The translations under genes were made by a program, and so were the position numbers. A stretch of DNA of 58,239 nucleotides from Acidobacteriota bacterium (GTDB lineage Bacteria > Acidobacteriota > Terriglobia > 2-12-FULL-54-10). The notes beneath the pieces are model-generated. The model did no database searches. It saw only the letters and a program-made list of their open reading frames with translations, and had not been told where the DNA came from. The stretch covers positions 1 to 58,239 of the forward strand of contig SHUM01000017.1 of the NCBI GenBank assembly GCA_009691245.1, written 5' to 3'. Below are positions 7,347-19,145 of this stretch, in pieces (the stretch's first letter is position 1; the number at the start of each line of letters is the position of its first letter).

Positions 7347-9803
7347 ATGAACAGCATATTCTCCAAACCGGCTTCCGACCAGAACAAGGACTCACGCTCA
7401 TTCCATTTTTATGCTCCCGTTGTCGATACCAGCCTGCTCGTGCCTGGCATTGACAATGTCCGCCATGATGTCAGTCTGAGCCCAAAATTTCTGGAATGTT
7501 GTCGCACCTTGATTTTCCAATTGATCGTTCGACACTCAGAGGTTGGGGCGCTTTTGACCGGGCTATCCCAGGCTAATGCTGGCCTTGATCGGAAAGAGTT
7601 CAAGCAACTGCTGCAGTCCCTGTTGCTGAACATGCTTGACCATGCGAATGCGGTGAAAAATCCGCAACTCGAACTGCTGGCCCAGGCGGCGATTCTTAAG
7701 TCCCTCGCCAGAGAAATGCAGTCTCAATTTAGCATTGTGGTTTTGCAGTGCCGCGAAAAAATCAGAGATTTCGAAAATCCGCGGCACCCACGCCAGGAAC
7801 TCCGGTACCAGTTGCAAGATAAGTTCAGCGATTTTCAAAAGAACAAGCGCATCATCTTGCGACGAGTAAGCGATGATTTGGCAGAAATGATGGAAGAGGT
7901 CAGGAATGGGCCCGTGCGCAGGACGCGCGAATCCTATTTCGGGCCCGCCGCGACAGCGACACAATCAATCTTCTCCAATCCTTTAATTTTTACAGAGGAT
8001 GGCCGTGACGACTACCTGAACCTTGACCGCTACGTCATGCTGGGAAAATTCCAGCGCGACACGGATCGATATGAAATTGTCGAACAATTGGTGCGCAATT
8101 TTATTGAATGGGCAGATCGTGAATCCGAAGTGGCAGCCAAGCTTCGTCAGCAGAGTGTGATTTGCGACGAAATCAGGTTATCAATAGAATCTTTGAAAGC
8201 TCAGCGCGAGGAGATAACCCAGACGCGCAGATTTTTCCCGTTGGCCTCCAGGTCCACTCCGATGCCCGAGGCCGCCGATATTAGGCATGGAATTGCTCAA
8301 GCGGAAGAGCAGCTTACAAGAGAGCAGAAATTGCTGCAGGTGCTCTTCGCGGAATTCAGCACTCGCATAGACCAGATCATTGAAGCTCCAGAGAACACAG
8401 CTCTCCTGGTGGATTACCTGCAATCCGAAAAAAATCTGGGTGATGATGGGAAATCCTCACGAGCAACATCGGAATCGATATTGTTGCAAGTCCGCGCTGA
8501 AAGTCAGCGTGCAGCGGTGGAACATCTTTACGAGTCCCTCGCCAAAGGGGGGGTGCTTCCCTATGTGCTGGGTGCCTATGAAACGGCCCGAATCTACCGC
8601 CATTTCTGCCCCCCGCTGAATCCGCAACAATTGAAGACTGCATTAGTCGAAGCGGGTGAACGCAAGAAAATCCTTCATTTGATTCAGGAGTATCGCCTTC
8701 CCTCTGGCGCTACGGAAATGATCGAAGATGGCGCGAGGAGGTTGCGCGACGCCAGTGCCCGTGATATCCGTGCCACATTGATTCGATTTGTACGAGACTT
8801 TTTCCAATTCGCGCACGATTTAAGAAATTTGAAATTAGCCCAAATCCTGATGGATCGGGTGCATCTTCCGACCGATATCAAGCAAAAGGAACTCTCCGAG
8901 ATCAATGACACGCTCTATCTTTTCCTGATACCTGATGAGGAAAAGCCGAGAGAAGAAAAGGTTGTCAGCCATTCAATACTAAAAGCGGATGTCCGTGATT
9001 CAACATCCATAACGGCAGAGTTGCTGGCGCGAGGACTAAACCCCGCCTCCTACTTTAGCCTCAATTTCTTTGAGCCAGTTCGTAAACTCCACGGCAGGTA
9101 TGGCGCGGTGCAGGTATTTCTGGAGGGAGATGCCCTGATTCTGGCCATCATGGAAAACGAAGGCGAACCTCGCGGCGCTAATTCTGTCGCTCGGACCTGC
9201 AGCTTGGCGCGGGACATTATTGAAGGAATCCGAAGCGTTAACGATCGAGCCGCGCAGCGTGACCTGCCGTTGCTAGAGTTGGGCATCGGTATTTGCTATC
9301 AGCCTTCGCCTCCGATGTATCTGATGGACGGCGACCGCCCGATCATGATTTCCAAGGCCTTGAATGAATCTGATCGTCTGTCTGGTTGCGGTAAGCTGGC
9401 GCGCCAACTGCTGGCCCAGCACAGCCGATTCTTTAATGTCTTCGTCATGCAATTGTTGCCGGAAGCGGATTCGCGAGAAGCGGCGGAAGAGTTTCGTGTG
9501 CATTACAATGTCCAGGGAATTGAAATCAACGAGGCCGCTTTCGAAAAGCTTACTCGCGAACTCACTCTAAACCGACTTGACTTGAGACTACCATTAATTG
9601 GTGAGCCGGAGGATGTCGAGTTGCATTGCGGAACCTTGTCGGTTGGGGCGACTGGCTTACAAAGACTGATCGTTCGGCGTGGCCGGGTTCCTCAACTCAG
9701 CCCCAAGGATTTGCGCATCATCGACTATACCGACCGCTATTACTATGAAGTCTGCACCGCCAAACCCCTTTACGACTACGTTGCCAAGCAAGTCGGCTGG
9801 TAA
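7347..9803 (+). CDS. Large protein of unknown function with class III nucleotidyl-cyclase-like C-terminal domain
   Basis: 818 residues, no signal peptide and no obvious membrane segment. Residues 1 to about 530 are mainly charged and helical, with heptad-like stretches around 260-360, and match nothing I recognise. From about 541 a class III adenylyl/guanylyl cyclase-like pattern appears: strand ILKADVRDST with a candidate metal Asp at D548, the GRYGAVQVFLEGDALILA hairpin with the second candidate Asp at D595, then LLELGIGICYQ, which resembles the later strand. About 100 further residues follow the domain. Whether it makes a cyclic nucleotide or is a degenerate sensor is unclear, because substrate-defining residues could not be aligned. 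It stands alone between tRNA-Arg and trmFO. The N-terminal part may be a protein-interaction scaffold. Confidence 0.6.
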   Translation: MNSIFSKPASDQNKDSRSFHFYAPVVDTSLLVPGIDNVRHDVSLSPKFLECCRTLIFQLIVRHSEVGALLTGLSQANAGLDRKEFKQLLQSLLLNMLDHANAVKNPQLELLAQAAILKSLAREMQSQFSIVVLQCREKIRDFENPRHPRQELRYQLQDKFSDFQKNKRIILRRVSDDLAEMMEEVRNGPVRRTRESYFGPAATATQSIFSNPLIFTEDGRDDYLNLDRYVMLGKFQRDTDRYEIVEQLVRNFIEWADRESEVAAKLRQQSVICDEIRLSIESLKAQREEITQTRRFFPLASRSTPMPEAADIRHGIAQAEEQLTREQKLLQVLFAEFSTRIDQIIEAPENTALLVDYLQSEKNLGDDGKSSRATSESILLQVRAESQRAAVEHLYESLAKGGVLPYVLGAYETARIYRHFCPPLNPQQLKTALVEAGERKKILHLIQEYRLPSGATEMIEDGARRLRDASARDIRATLIRFVRDFFQFAHDLRNLKLAQILMDRVHLPTDIKQKELSEINDTLYLFLIPDEEKPREEKVVSHSILKADVRDSTSITAELLARGLNPASYFSLNFFEPVRKLHGRYGAVQVFLEGDALILAIMENEGEPRGANSVARTCSLARDIIEGIRSVNDRAAQRDLPLLELGIGICYQPSPPMYLMDGDRPIMISKALNESDRLSGCGKLARQLLAQHSRFFNVFVMQLLPEADSREAAEEFRVHYNVQGIEINEAAFEKLTRELTLNRLDLRLPLIGEPEDVELHCGTLSVGATGLQRLIVRRGRVPQLSPKDLRIIDYTDRYYYEVCTAKPLYDYVAKQVGW

Positions 9804-9894
9804 CAAACTCGCCGGTTAATTATTTCCGTCAAGACCTGCAAACCAATTTAGCCTTTCCAGGATGCGCCGTGAGGGGTTTGCTACAATCAAGGGC

Positions 9895-11316
9895 ATGGAT
9901 AAAGAAAAAATTACTGTTATTGGCGGTGGACTCGCGGGTGCGGAGGCGGCATTGCAACTCGCACGCAGAGGGATCGCCGTCGATCTCTACGAGATGCGCC
10001 CGACGCACAAGACTCCCGCTCACCAGACTGGCCATCTTGCCGAACTGGTCTGCAGCAATTCGCTCAAGAGCGACCGCGAATTTTCCGCGCCATGGCTCCT
10101 TAAGGAGGAGATGCGGCGTATCGGATCTCCGTTGCTGGAGATCGCACGGCGCTGCGCGGTTCCAGCCGGGCATGCGTTGGCTGTCGATCGAGATCTCTTC
10201 GCTGCGCAAGTTACTGCCACGGTGGCACAAGAGCCGTTGATCAACCTGAAGCGCGAGGAAGTGCTGAAAATCCCCGCCATGGGAATTGTGATCATCGCTT
10301 CCGGCCCACTCACCAGCGATGTGCTGGCTGCATCGATTCAAGACCTGACCGGCAGCGAGAGGCTGTTTTTCTATGACGCGATTAGCCCGATCGTAGATGC
10401 CGCGACATTGGATCGCAGTATCATATTTTCCGCGTCACGCTACGATGTAAGCCTCCCCATTTCTGCGGAGAGCGCAATTAGCGCAGCGCACAATCCAGGG
10501 CAATCGACGCCGGAGTCCGATGGGGATTATCTGAATTGCCCGATGTCGCGCGAGGAGTATCAGAAATTCCATGATGCGCTGATGGCGGCCGATTCGGTGG
10601 TGCGTCACGAGTTTGAGGATGTGAAGTATTTCGAGGCCTGTCTTCCTCTGGAAGAGCTGGCGCGGCGAGGGCGCGATACTCTGCGCTTTGGTCCGATGAA
10701 GCCGGTGGGGCTGACCGATCCGCGAACGGGCAGGCGCCCTTATGCCGTAGTGCAACTCAGGAAAGAAAATCAGCGGGCGGACAGCTACAATTTGGTTGGA
10801 TTTCAGAACCATCTCAAGTTTGGAGAACAGAAGCGCATCCTACGGATGATCCCTGGCCTGGAGCAGGCGGAGGTGCTTCGCTACGGGCAGATTCACCGGA
10901 ACACTTATGTGAACGCTCCGGCGCTGCTCAACGCCACGCTGCAACTCCGCAATCACCCGCGCATCTTCTTCGCCGGGCAAATCTGCGGGGTGGAAGGTTA
11001 CGTCGAATCGATTGCCACCGGGATGCTGGCCGGCCGATTTGCAGCCGAGATGGTTGCTGGCGTCGAGTCGGTTCCGCTTCCCCGCGCGACTGCGCTTGGT
11101 TCGCTTTGTCATTACATCACGCATGCCGACCCCAAGAATTATCAGCCTGCCAATATCGCATTTGACCTGCTGCCGCCGTTGTGCGCCACCGCCTTTGCGG
11201 AGCGCAAGGGCAAACCTAGCCGCCAGGAGCGGCATCAGCACTTATGCGAGATTGCGCTTAGAATGCTCGATCAATGGACGATGGCCGGGAATCAATCCTT
11301 GCTGGTCAGCGAATAA
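9895..11316 (+). CDS. trmFO: Methylenetetrahydrofolate-tRNA-(uracil-5-)-methyltransferase TrmFO
   Basis: 473 residues. The N-terminal FAD-binding motif ITVIGGGLAGAEAAL is followed by the family-typical LYEMRP and ELVCSNSLKSD segments. Later markers include FFYDAISPIVD, the CPMSREEY segment, and FFAGQICGVEGYVESIATG in the C-terminal FAD domain. TrmFO methylates U54 of tRNA to ribothymidine with 5,10-methylene-THF as carbon donor and FADH2 as reductant, in the cytoplasm. It replaces SAM-dependent TrmA in many Gram-positives and deep-branching Gram-negatives. An upstream in-frame ATG at 9862 exists, but the ATG at 9895 matches the usual N-terminus (MDKEKITVIGGG). It is convergent with the downstream hydrolase gene. 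Confidence 0.93.
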   Translation: MDKEKITVIGGGLAGAEAALQLARRGIAVDLYEMRPTHKTPAHQTGHLAELVCSNSLKSDREFSAPWLLKEEMRRIGSPLLEIARRCAVPAGHALAVDRDLFAAQVTATVAQEPLINLKREEVLKIPAMGIVIIASGPLTSDVLAASIQDLTGSERLFFYDAISPIVDAATLDRSIIFSASRYDVSLPISAESAISAAHNPGQSTPESDGDYLNCPMSREEYQKFHDALMAADSVVRHEFEDVKYFEACLPLEELARRGRDTLRFGPMKPVGLTDPRTGRRPYAVVQLRKENQRADSYNLVGFQNHLKFGEQKRILRMIPGLEQAEVLRYGQIHRNTYVNAPALLNATLQLRNHPRIFFAGQICGVEGYVESIATGMLAGRFAAEMVAGVESVPLPRATALGSLCHYITHADPKNYQPANIAFDLLPPLCATAFAERKGKPSRQERHQHLCEIALRMLDQWTMAGNQSLLVSE

Positions 11317-11356
11317 AAAAACTCCCCGACGGCAAATGTACGTTGCTATCGGGGAG
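11311..11356 (-). terminator. Rho-independent terminator of the secreted hydrolase gene
   Basis: On the minus strand CTCCCCGA pairs with TCGGGGAG (11349-11356 with 11322-11329), and the stem is followed by a run of T (11315-11320). The plus-strand side lacks a T run. It therefore serves the 11383-13098 gene and overlaps the trmFO stop codon. Confidence 0.75.
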
Positions 11357-11382
11357 CTGATATTGAGTCGTTTTGGGTTGGC

Positions 11383-13098
11383 TCATTTCGCTGGAAGCGG
11401 CATCGTGCGGGCCTGCTGCTTATAGAAGTCGATTGTCTTCTTCGTGAAGAATTTGTCGACTTCCAGCTTAGTGATTACTTTTTCCACGCATTGCAGGAAT
11501 CTCTCGCGGTTGAAAGTCTCATTCGGCTTCAGCATTCCGGTCCGCTGCCAAGCTTCGGTAACGGTTTCCACGTAGTCGCGATAACCATTGCCATTCATGT
11601 CCACGAATCCTTGCGCCACGTTGACGATGTCCGGGTCGTCGCGGAATTCGCCGCGCCCATCAACCGGCTCGAGGCCCGTGCCGGTGAACCCCGCAAAGCC
11701 CGTGGTGCCTTGTCCCGAGGCTCCGCTGCTGACCGGGAAGATGTGGTAAACGCCCAGGCCGCAGCCCACCTCGGGCATGTCGATGGCGGGATTCTCCACG
11801 ATATTATCCTTGTCGACATCGCCCAGCTCACGCCAATCTGAGCGCGTCGGCGGAGGCGCGACGCCTTTCTCCACCCAGGCGTCCAGATGGTCGATGAAGC
11901 CATCCATCAGCCGGGACATATCGATGATGGTCACGTCGCCGCGCTTGCCGTCCACCAGATTCTCGCCGCCGCCGTGGCTGATGCCGTCAATCTCGTAATA
12001 GCGGAACTTGTTCCACATGCCTTTGTCGCGAAGCATCTTGGCGTTCTGCCGCTTGTTGTGCAGGAAGTTGTTGGAGCCACGAAACGCCGGTGGATCATCG
12101 GGAGTCTCGTTCACATAGAGCAGGTGGCCGATCTCGATGGTGGGGACCATGCGCTTCTTGTCCTCATCGGTGGTGAAGACGACGTCCTTGCCATCCTTCA
12201 TGGCCACGGGCAGCCACAGCCCGGAACCGGCGTCATCCACGATCACGCCGTCGATGATCGGCGTGCCGTCATCGTCCACGTTGATCCCGGCCTTGTAGCT
12301 GACCATGCGGCCCGGACGCGCGCCGCCCGAGTGGCCGTACCAGTATGTTTTCTTCGGCAGCGCGCCCAGGCTCGGCTGCGCGAGATTCGCCGCGAGCTTG
12401 GCGAACTGCATGATCAGCGGCGGCTGCTCGGTGACATTGCGATTCTTGAGCACGGCACCGTCGTCGAGCGTTACGTTCAAGTCGCCGCCCTGCATGAGCG
12501 TCGAGCGGCGGGTCTTGGCCATGATGTATCCCTTGTCAATCATCAGCTTTTCGTACTTGCTGATGCCGGCGATGGGATCGCTCTCCGTCAGCTCCTCGTA
12601 CCAGAACTTGGCATTGCCGCGCGCGAAGCTGCGGCCAGCGCCGTGCGCGTTGACAAACAACTTCCCGTTCCACTCGGCCTTATCGACGGGATAGATCACC
12701 GTCATGCTGCTGCCTTGCTCCATGCTGTAACGCCCGATGCCGTGGAACACAGGCTTGTCTTCCTCGCCGCCCTGCTGATAGACAAACTCGGGATAGACGT
12801 TAAAGTAGTTTGAGTAGCGGGCCTTGTCGTCCTTCAGCGCGTAGCCATCCAGCGTGCCGGTTACGCCAACATCCAGGCGCTTGTACTTCTTGCCCTGATA
12901 CTCGAACTCGATTTCCGTCATGCGGCAGACTTCCTGCCCGACGAGCTTGCCGTTGATGTCCTTCTTCTTCGGCACCAAAAACTGATCGCAACCCTTAACG
13001 TCGCTTACCGGTGCCGCCGAGGTGGTTGGCGGCAATGCAATTGCCAACGCGAGCACGCCTGTTGCACAGACCAAATTTTTCCAAATCGATTTACGCAT
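11383..13098 (-). CDS. Secreted alpha/beta-hydrolase domain protein
   Basis: About 571 residues with a Sec signal peptide (MRKSIWKNLVCATGVLALAI, cleavage near TSAAP). The mature part has the alpha/beta-hydrolase nucleophile elbow YWYGHSGGARPG (Ser near residue 255) and a late GISHGGGENL that could supply the catalytic His (near 375). The last ~150 residues include an acidic DMNGNGYRDYVE segment like a calcium-binding loop. It resembles large periplasmic Abhydrolase_10-type esterases; the substrate is unknown. The frame opens further upstream, but AAGGAGGT lies 8 bases before the ATG at 13098, which decides the start. It has its own promoter and terminator, so it is a single-gene unit downstream of mreBC. 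Confidence 0.7.
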   Translation of the reverse strand: MRKSIWKNLVCATGVLALAIALPPTTSAAPVSDVKGCDQFLVPKKKDINGKLVGQEVCRMTEIEFEYQGKKYKRLDVGVTGTLDGYALKDDKARYSNYFNVYPEFVYQQGGEEDKPVFHGIGRYSMEQGSSMTVIYPVDKAEWNGKLFVNAHGAGRSFARGNAKFWYEELTESDPIAGISKYEKLMIDKGYIMAKTRRSTLMQGGDLNVTLDDGAVLKNRNVTEQPPLIMQFAKLAANLAQPSLGALPKKTYWYGHSGGARPGRMVSYKAGINVDDDGTPIIDGVIVDDAGSGLWLPVAMKDGKDVVFTTDEDKKRMVPTIEIGHLLYVNETPDDPPAFRGSNNFLHNKRQNAKMLRDKGMWNKFRYYEIDGISHGGGENLVDGKRGDVTIIDMSRLMDGFIDHLDAWVEKGVAPPPTRSDWRELGDVDKDNIVENPAIDMPEVGCGLGVYHIFPVSSGASGQGTTGFAGFTGTGLEPVDGRGEFRDDPDIVNVAQGFVDMNGNGYRDYVETVTEAWQRTGMLKPNETFNRERFLQCVEKVITKLEVDKFFTKKTIDFYKQQARTMPLPAK

Positions 13099-13176
13099 GA
13101 GTCTTACCTCCTTAAATTCTTGTACCCAGCCGCGAAAAATGGCCGCTACTCTCCCTGCCAATTTATGATCGTCGTT

Positions 13177-13205
13177 ATACTATCCCATACTTTGCACCGC
13201 CGCAA
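13177..13205 (-). promoter_or_regulatory. Candidate promoter of the secreted hydrolase gene
   Basis: On the minus strand TTGCGG (13200-13205) and TAGTAT (13177-13182) are 17 bases apart, about 75 bases before the start codon. Confidence 0.45.
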
Positions 13206-13235
13206 GCGCATCTGGCGTCCCCAATATTCCTCGGA

Positions 13236-14333
13236 CTACAGTGCGGGGATTGGGTTACTTGCGGGCTCGGCCGGTTGTGTCGTTGGTTGAGCGGTATCGG
13301 GCATAGCCGGGGTGAGGGGCTGTAGTGCATCTACCGCCGCCGCAGGTGCTCCCGGTGCTTGTCCAGTGGCTGCGGGGAGCGGTTGAGTTGGGGGTCTCCG
13401 GATGGACGGTTGCGGTACAGGCGGTGCTGATGGCGACGACTGTGGAGCGGATTTCGCGGGAGATGCTTCCAAGGGTTCTGCGACGAGTGGCGTGGGCTCT
13501 GGCAAGGGGAGATCAAAGTCCGTGCCCACGATAACGATTACTTCTTCCAAGCTTTGCAGTTGTGCCAGCGAACGCACGCGGATGTCCTGGAACCTGGGTC
13601 CGGGGCTGGTGCGTTCGACTACGCCAACGGCTAGTCCTCGCGGGTATATCTTGTCCTCGCCGGAGGTGAACACTCTTTGCCCGAGAGTGATTCGCTCGCC
13701 GTTGGGAATGAAGTCAAGTTGCATGAACTCTTCGTTGCGTCCCTTCAGAATGCCGTGCATGCGGTTCTGTTCGAGCAGTACGCCCGCGCCGCTGAAGGGG
13801 TCGGAGAGCAGTATCACCTGGGCTGAATCTGGGAAGACGGCGAGAACTTTGCCGACTACTCCATCTGGAACCATGACGGGGGCATCCTGCCGCAGGCCCT
13901 GTCTGGCACCTTTGTCGATCATTAGCAACCGTGCTGTTTCACCCGCGCTACCGCCCAGCACGCGCGCCACGACGGTTTCACCGGGAATCACCGCTTTCAA
14001 ATCCATCAGCGCCTGCAGGCGCTTCGCTTCGGCGGCAGCGGATTGCAGCTGCTGATTTTCCAGTTTAAGTTGATTTACCTGCTGGCTGAGATTGACGCTC
14101 TGCTCACGGGCTCCGCGCAGGTTGATGTAGCCCAACCAAACGGAGCGGATGGAATCGGAGACGGAGTTCATTGCGCGGTGAATCGGATCGATGACGAGGA
14201 CGGTTCCATAGCGCACCAGTGGAATGTCGGTTTGGCTCCGCAATTGATAGCCGACCATCACGAACTGCGCCAGCAGAACTCCGGCGAGTACGATCAGGCC
14301 ACGATAAAAAAGGGAGAGCCGCGTAGATTCCAT
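13236..14333 (-). CDS. mreC: Rod-shape-determining protein MreC
   Basis: 365 residues. A short cytoplasmic N-terminus and one membrane helix (about 10-28) are followed by a coiled coil (about 75-110, SQQVNQLKLENQQLQSAAAE). Then come the two beta-barrel subdomains of MreC, with IDKGARQGLRQDAPVMVPDGVVG and the C-terminal SGEDKIYPRGLAVGVVE motif typical of the family. MreC is the periplasmic scaffold linking MreB filaments to the elongasome enzymes PBP2 and RodA. The final ~90 residues are rich in Pro, Ala and Gln, an extension beyond the common domain. It lies 103 bases downstream of mreB on the same strand; mreD, pbp2 and rodA are absent from the window. Confidence 0.92.
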   Translation of the reverse strand: MESTRLSLFYRGLIVLAGVLLAQFVMVGYQLRSQTDIPLVRYGTVLVIDPIHRAMNSVSDSIRSVWLGYINLRGAREQSVNLSQQVNQLKLENQQLQSAAAEAKRLQALMDLKAVIPGETVVARVLGGSAGETARLLMIDKGARQGLRQDAPVMVPDGVVGKVLAVFPDSAQVILLSDPFSGAGVLLEQNRMHGILKGRNEEFMQLDFIPNGERITLGQRVFTSGEDKIYPRGLAVGVVERTSPGPRFQDIRVRSLAQLQSLEEVIVIVGTDFDLPLPEPTPLVAEPLEASPAKSAPQSSPSAPPVPQPSIRRPPTQPLPAATGQAPGAPAAAVDALQPLTPAMPDTAQPTTQPAEPASNPIPAL

Positions 14334-14436
14334 AGAGAAACTCCATTGTAAATGGAGAGGACTCTAGCGACGAGGGCGGCGGCAGTTAGGGAGGTCCCGA
14401 ATTCTGCACTTAACTGTAGCTGGGGACCCGCTCCCG

Positions 14437-16871
<2,435 letters not shown>

Positions 16872-17276
16872 CTCAGATTCCAAGTCGCTGGTTTGGCGCG
16901 AGTATGACGATCTTGGTCAATTATTTCAACCCGTGCGTATATTATCTTATGCGGTCCAAGGGGCCAATGCTACTGTGCTGATTGCTGCAATATGGTACCC
17001 TTTCTGATTCACCCTTACGCATTTGGTTTTTCCAATAGCTACGGGAGAGTAATCTGAAGTTTCCCGGGCTGCTGGATGTAATCGCGGCGGGAAACCATCG
17101 CCGAGTTCCCGAGTTAATGCTACGCTGGTTTGAAACGGGTATCCGCACAATTCAACCAGGAATGTAAGTCATCAGGATAACGGCTCGGCGGCCATATTGT
17201 TATATCCTACTGGTTCGGTGTATTCTGCTTTGCCCGTGTCCGGCACGTTCAAGTTGAGGTCAATAAACACACGTCT
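16872..17276. other. Divergent intergenic region between the FecR and TPR genes
   Basis: About 400 bases with no convincing gene. It must carry the promoters of both divergent genes. For the plus strand TTGTTA and TATTCT (about 17199-17228) are 18 bases apart and lie roughly 50 bases before the TPR start. For the minus strand a TTGAAA/CATACT pair with 17-base spacing lies near 16901-16929. Both are weak matches. No repeat or RNA gene is recognised. Confidence 0.3.
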
Positions 17277-17966
17277 ATGGCAAAAACGACGGCAAAGATA
17301 AAATCGAAGACTAAAGCTCCGGCCCGGAAAAATGTCGTGAAGCTCGCACCACGCGGTGCAAAATCGGCTGCACCCTCCAAGCCAAATAAGTTGGCCAAGA
17401 AATCGGCGAAAGGCAAACCAGCAGCTCCACCGGCGAAGCCCTTGCAATTTCCCAAACGCAAGCCCACGGCGGAGGAGATTGTGCATCAGCAGTCTCTCGA
17501 CCGTTTTACAGCGGGGCTCGAATTGATGAATCAGGGCAATTACGCCAAAGCCAAGTCCGGCTTCGAGCGGCTGGTGGGCAATCCCTCGCGTGAGCTGGCC
17601 GAACGCGCACAGGTCTATCTGAACATCTGCCAGCAGCGCGCCGCGCGGCCTTCATTGCAGCTGAAAACAGTGGAGGAGATGTACGATTATGCCGTGAGTT
17701 TGGCCAATGAAGGTCATCCCGAGCAGGCCGAAGAGCATCTGCGCAAAGCCTTGAAACTCGCGCCGCGCGCCGATTTTCTTTATTACGCGCTGGCCGCCAC
17801 TTTCGCCCTGCGCAATGACGTTGAAGGCACCCTTGAATATCTCGACAAGGCTATTCAGATCAATCAGCGCAATCGCTTCCAGGCGCAGAACGACCCGGAC
17901 TTCGAGAATATGCTGGAGGATCCTCGATTCACGGAATTGATCTACCCGGAACGGCCTTTGAGCTAA
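17277..17966 (+). CDS. TPR-repeat protein with lysine/alanine/proline-rich basic tail
   Basis: 229 residues in two unlike parts. Residues 1-63 are almost entirely Lys, Ala, Pro, Arg and Ser, resembling histone H1-like basic tails. From about 72 on, tetratricopeptide-type helix pairs appear: FTAGLELMNQGNYAKAKSGF, then YDYAVSLANEGHPEQAEEHL with LRKALKLAPRADFLYYALA, and a final helix pair with EYLDKAIQINQRN. No signal peptide. The tail may bind nucleic acid or another polyanion while the TPR part binds a partner; this is inference. It lies 61 bases upstream of yvcK on the same strand, so it may be the first gene of a TPR-yvcK-glmU unit. Confidence 0.7.
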   Translation: MAKTTAKIKSKTKAPARKNVVKLAPRGAKSAAPSKPNKLAKKSAKGKPAAPPAKPLQFPKRKPTAEEIVHQQSLDRFTAGLELMNQGNYAKAKSGFERLVGNPSRELAERAQVYLNICQQRAARPSLQLKTVEEMYDYAVSLANEGHPEQAEEHLRKALKLAPRADFLYYALAATFALRNDVEGTLEYLDKAIQINQRNRFQAQNDPDFENMLEDPRFTELIYPERPLS

Positions 17967-18027
17967 GGTGATCGCGACAACTGCCCGGCTCAGTCCGGTT
18001 CAGCCCAGCGCGCTTGGTTAAACGAGC

Positions 18028-19104
18028 ATGAAAATCGTATCACTGGGAGGCGGCACGGGCCTATCCACATTGCTGCAAGGATTGAAGGCTTGGTATCCTG
18101 CCGATCCCGCCCCCGATTTACTAGAGATGGTTCTCGAAAAGGCCTATGGTTGCGAGGAGCCGCGCGTTACCGACCTGAGCTCGGTGGTCGCCGTCTCCGA
18201 TGACGGAGGCAGTTCTGGTCGTCTCCGCCGCGATTTCCGGGTTCTGCCGCCCGGCGATATCCGCAACTGCATGGTTGCCCTTTCTGAAGACGAAGCACTG
18301 CTCTCCAAGCTTTTCCAGTTCCGCTTTGCCAGCGGCCAGGGTTTGAAGGGACACAGTTTTGGCAATCTTTTTCTCACTGCGCTCAGCGGAATCACCGGTG
18401 ACTTTCAGGAAGCCATTCAGGTGTCCAGCGAAGTGCTAGCCATCCGTGGCCACATCTATCCTTCCACCATGTCCGATGTGCGCCTGGAGGCGGAGCTGGA
18501 AAATGGCCGCGTCGTGAAAGGCGAAACGCAGATTTCGCGCAGCCGCCGTCCCATCCGCCGCATCCGACTCTCGCCACGTAACTGCCGCCCCGCGCCGAAG
18601 GCTCTGGAGGCCATCGCTCAGGCGGACGTCATCACCCTGGGTCCCGGTTCGCTCTTTACTAGCTTAATCCCCAATCTGCTCGTTCTGGGCGTGGCCACCG
18701 CCATTGCCCAATCGCGTGCCGCCCGCATCTTCATTTGTAATCTAATGACCCAGCCCGGCGAGACGAACCGCTTCACTGCCGCGGACCATCTACGCGCCGT
18801 TATGAACCATGCGGGCGGTCAGCGGCTGTTTGACTACGTCATGGTTAACTCCGGTCCCATTTCGCACAGCGCGTTGCGCCGGTACAAAGTAACAGGAGCA
18901 TCTCCGGTGAATCCGGGAAGCGAGGAGCTTGAGAGTATGGGAGTTCGCGTGGTCGCTGGCGACTTTGTCCGCGAAAAACGTACTGGACCCTCCGCCGAGC
19001 GCTGGGTGCGGCATGATCCCAGCCATCTGGCCAAAGCTGTGCTGGATACTTGTGCGGCACATCGCTATTGGGAAGAGGCGACAAAGTCAGCCGGTCCAGC
19101 CTAA
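18028..19104 (+). CDS. yvcK: YvcK/CofD-like UDP-GlcNAc-binding gluconeogenesis factor
   Basis: 358 residues. The nucleotide-sugar binding loop GGGTGLSTLLQGL is at 7-19, and SDDGGSSGRLRRDF follows at 57-70. Other family markers are PPGDIRNCMVALS, GHSFGNLFLTALS and TLGPGSLFTSLIPNLLV. YvcK proteins bind UDP-GlcNAc and regulate carbon flux and cell-wall synthesis in the cytoplasm; they share the fold of CofD but are not F420 enzymes. There is an extra ~25-residue insertion after the first loop (22-48), making it longer than the ~320-residue Bacillus protein. It is followed 41 bases later by glmU, the enzyme that makes UDP-GlcNAc, which supports a functional link. Confidence 0.88.
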   Translation: MKIVSLGGGTGLSTLLQGLKAWYPADPAPDLLEMVLEKAYGCEEPRVTDLSSVVAVSDDGGSSGRLRRDFRVLPPGDIRNCMVALSEDEALLSKLFQFRFASGQGLKGHSFGNLFLTALSGITGDFQEAIQVSSEVLAIRGHIYPSTMSDVRLEAELENGRVVKGETQISRSRRPIRRIRLSPRNCRPAPKALEAIAQADVITLGPGSLFTSLIPNLLVLGVATAIAQSRAARIFICNLMTQPGETNRFTAADHLRAVMNHAGGQRLFDYVMVNSGPISHSALRRYKVTGASPVNPGSEELESMGVRVVAGDFVREKRTGPSAERWVRHDPSHLAKAVLDTCAAHRYWEEATKSAGPA

Positions 19105-19145
19105 GCTACAATACCCAGTGATGAATTAAGTCTTGAGGGGAGACC

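Noticed and set aside
11887-12813. Plus-strand open frame (308 codons) inside the secreted hydrolase gene
   Set aside because: Antisense shadow rich in His, Val, Ala and Arg. No ribosome site or recognisable domain, while the minus-strand gene is well supported.
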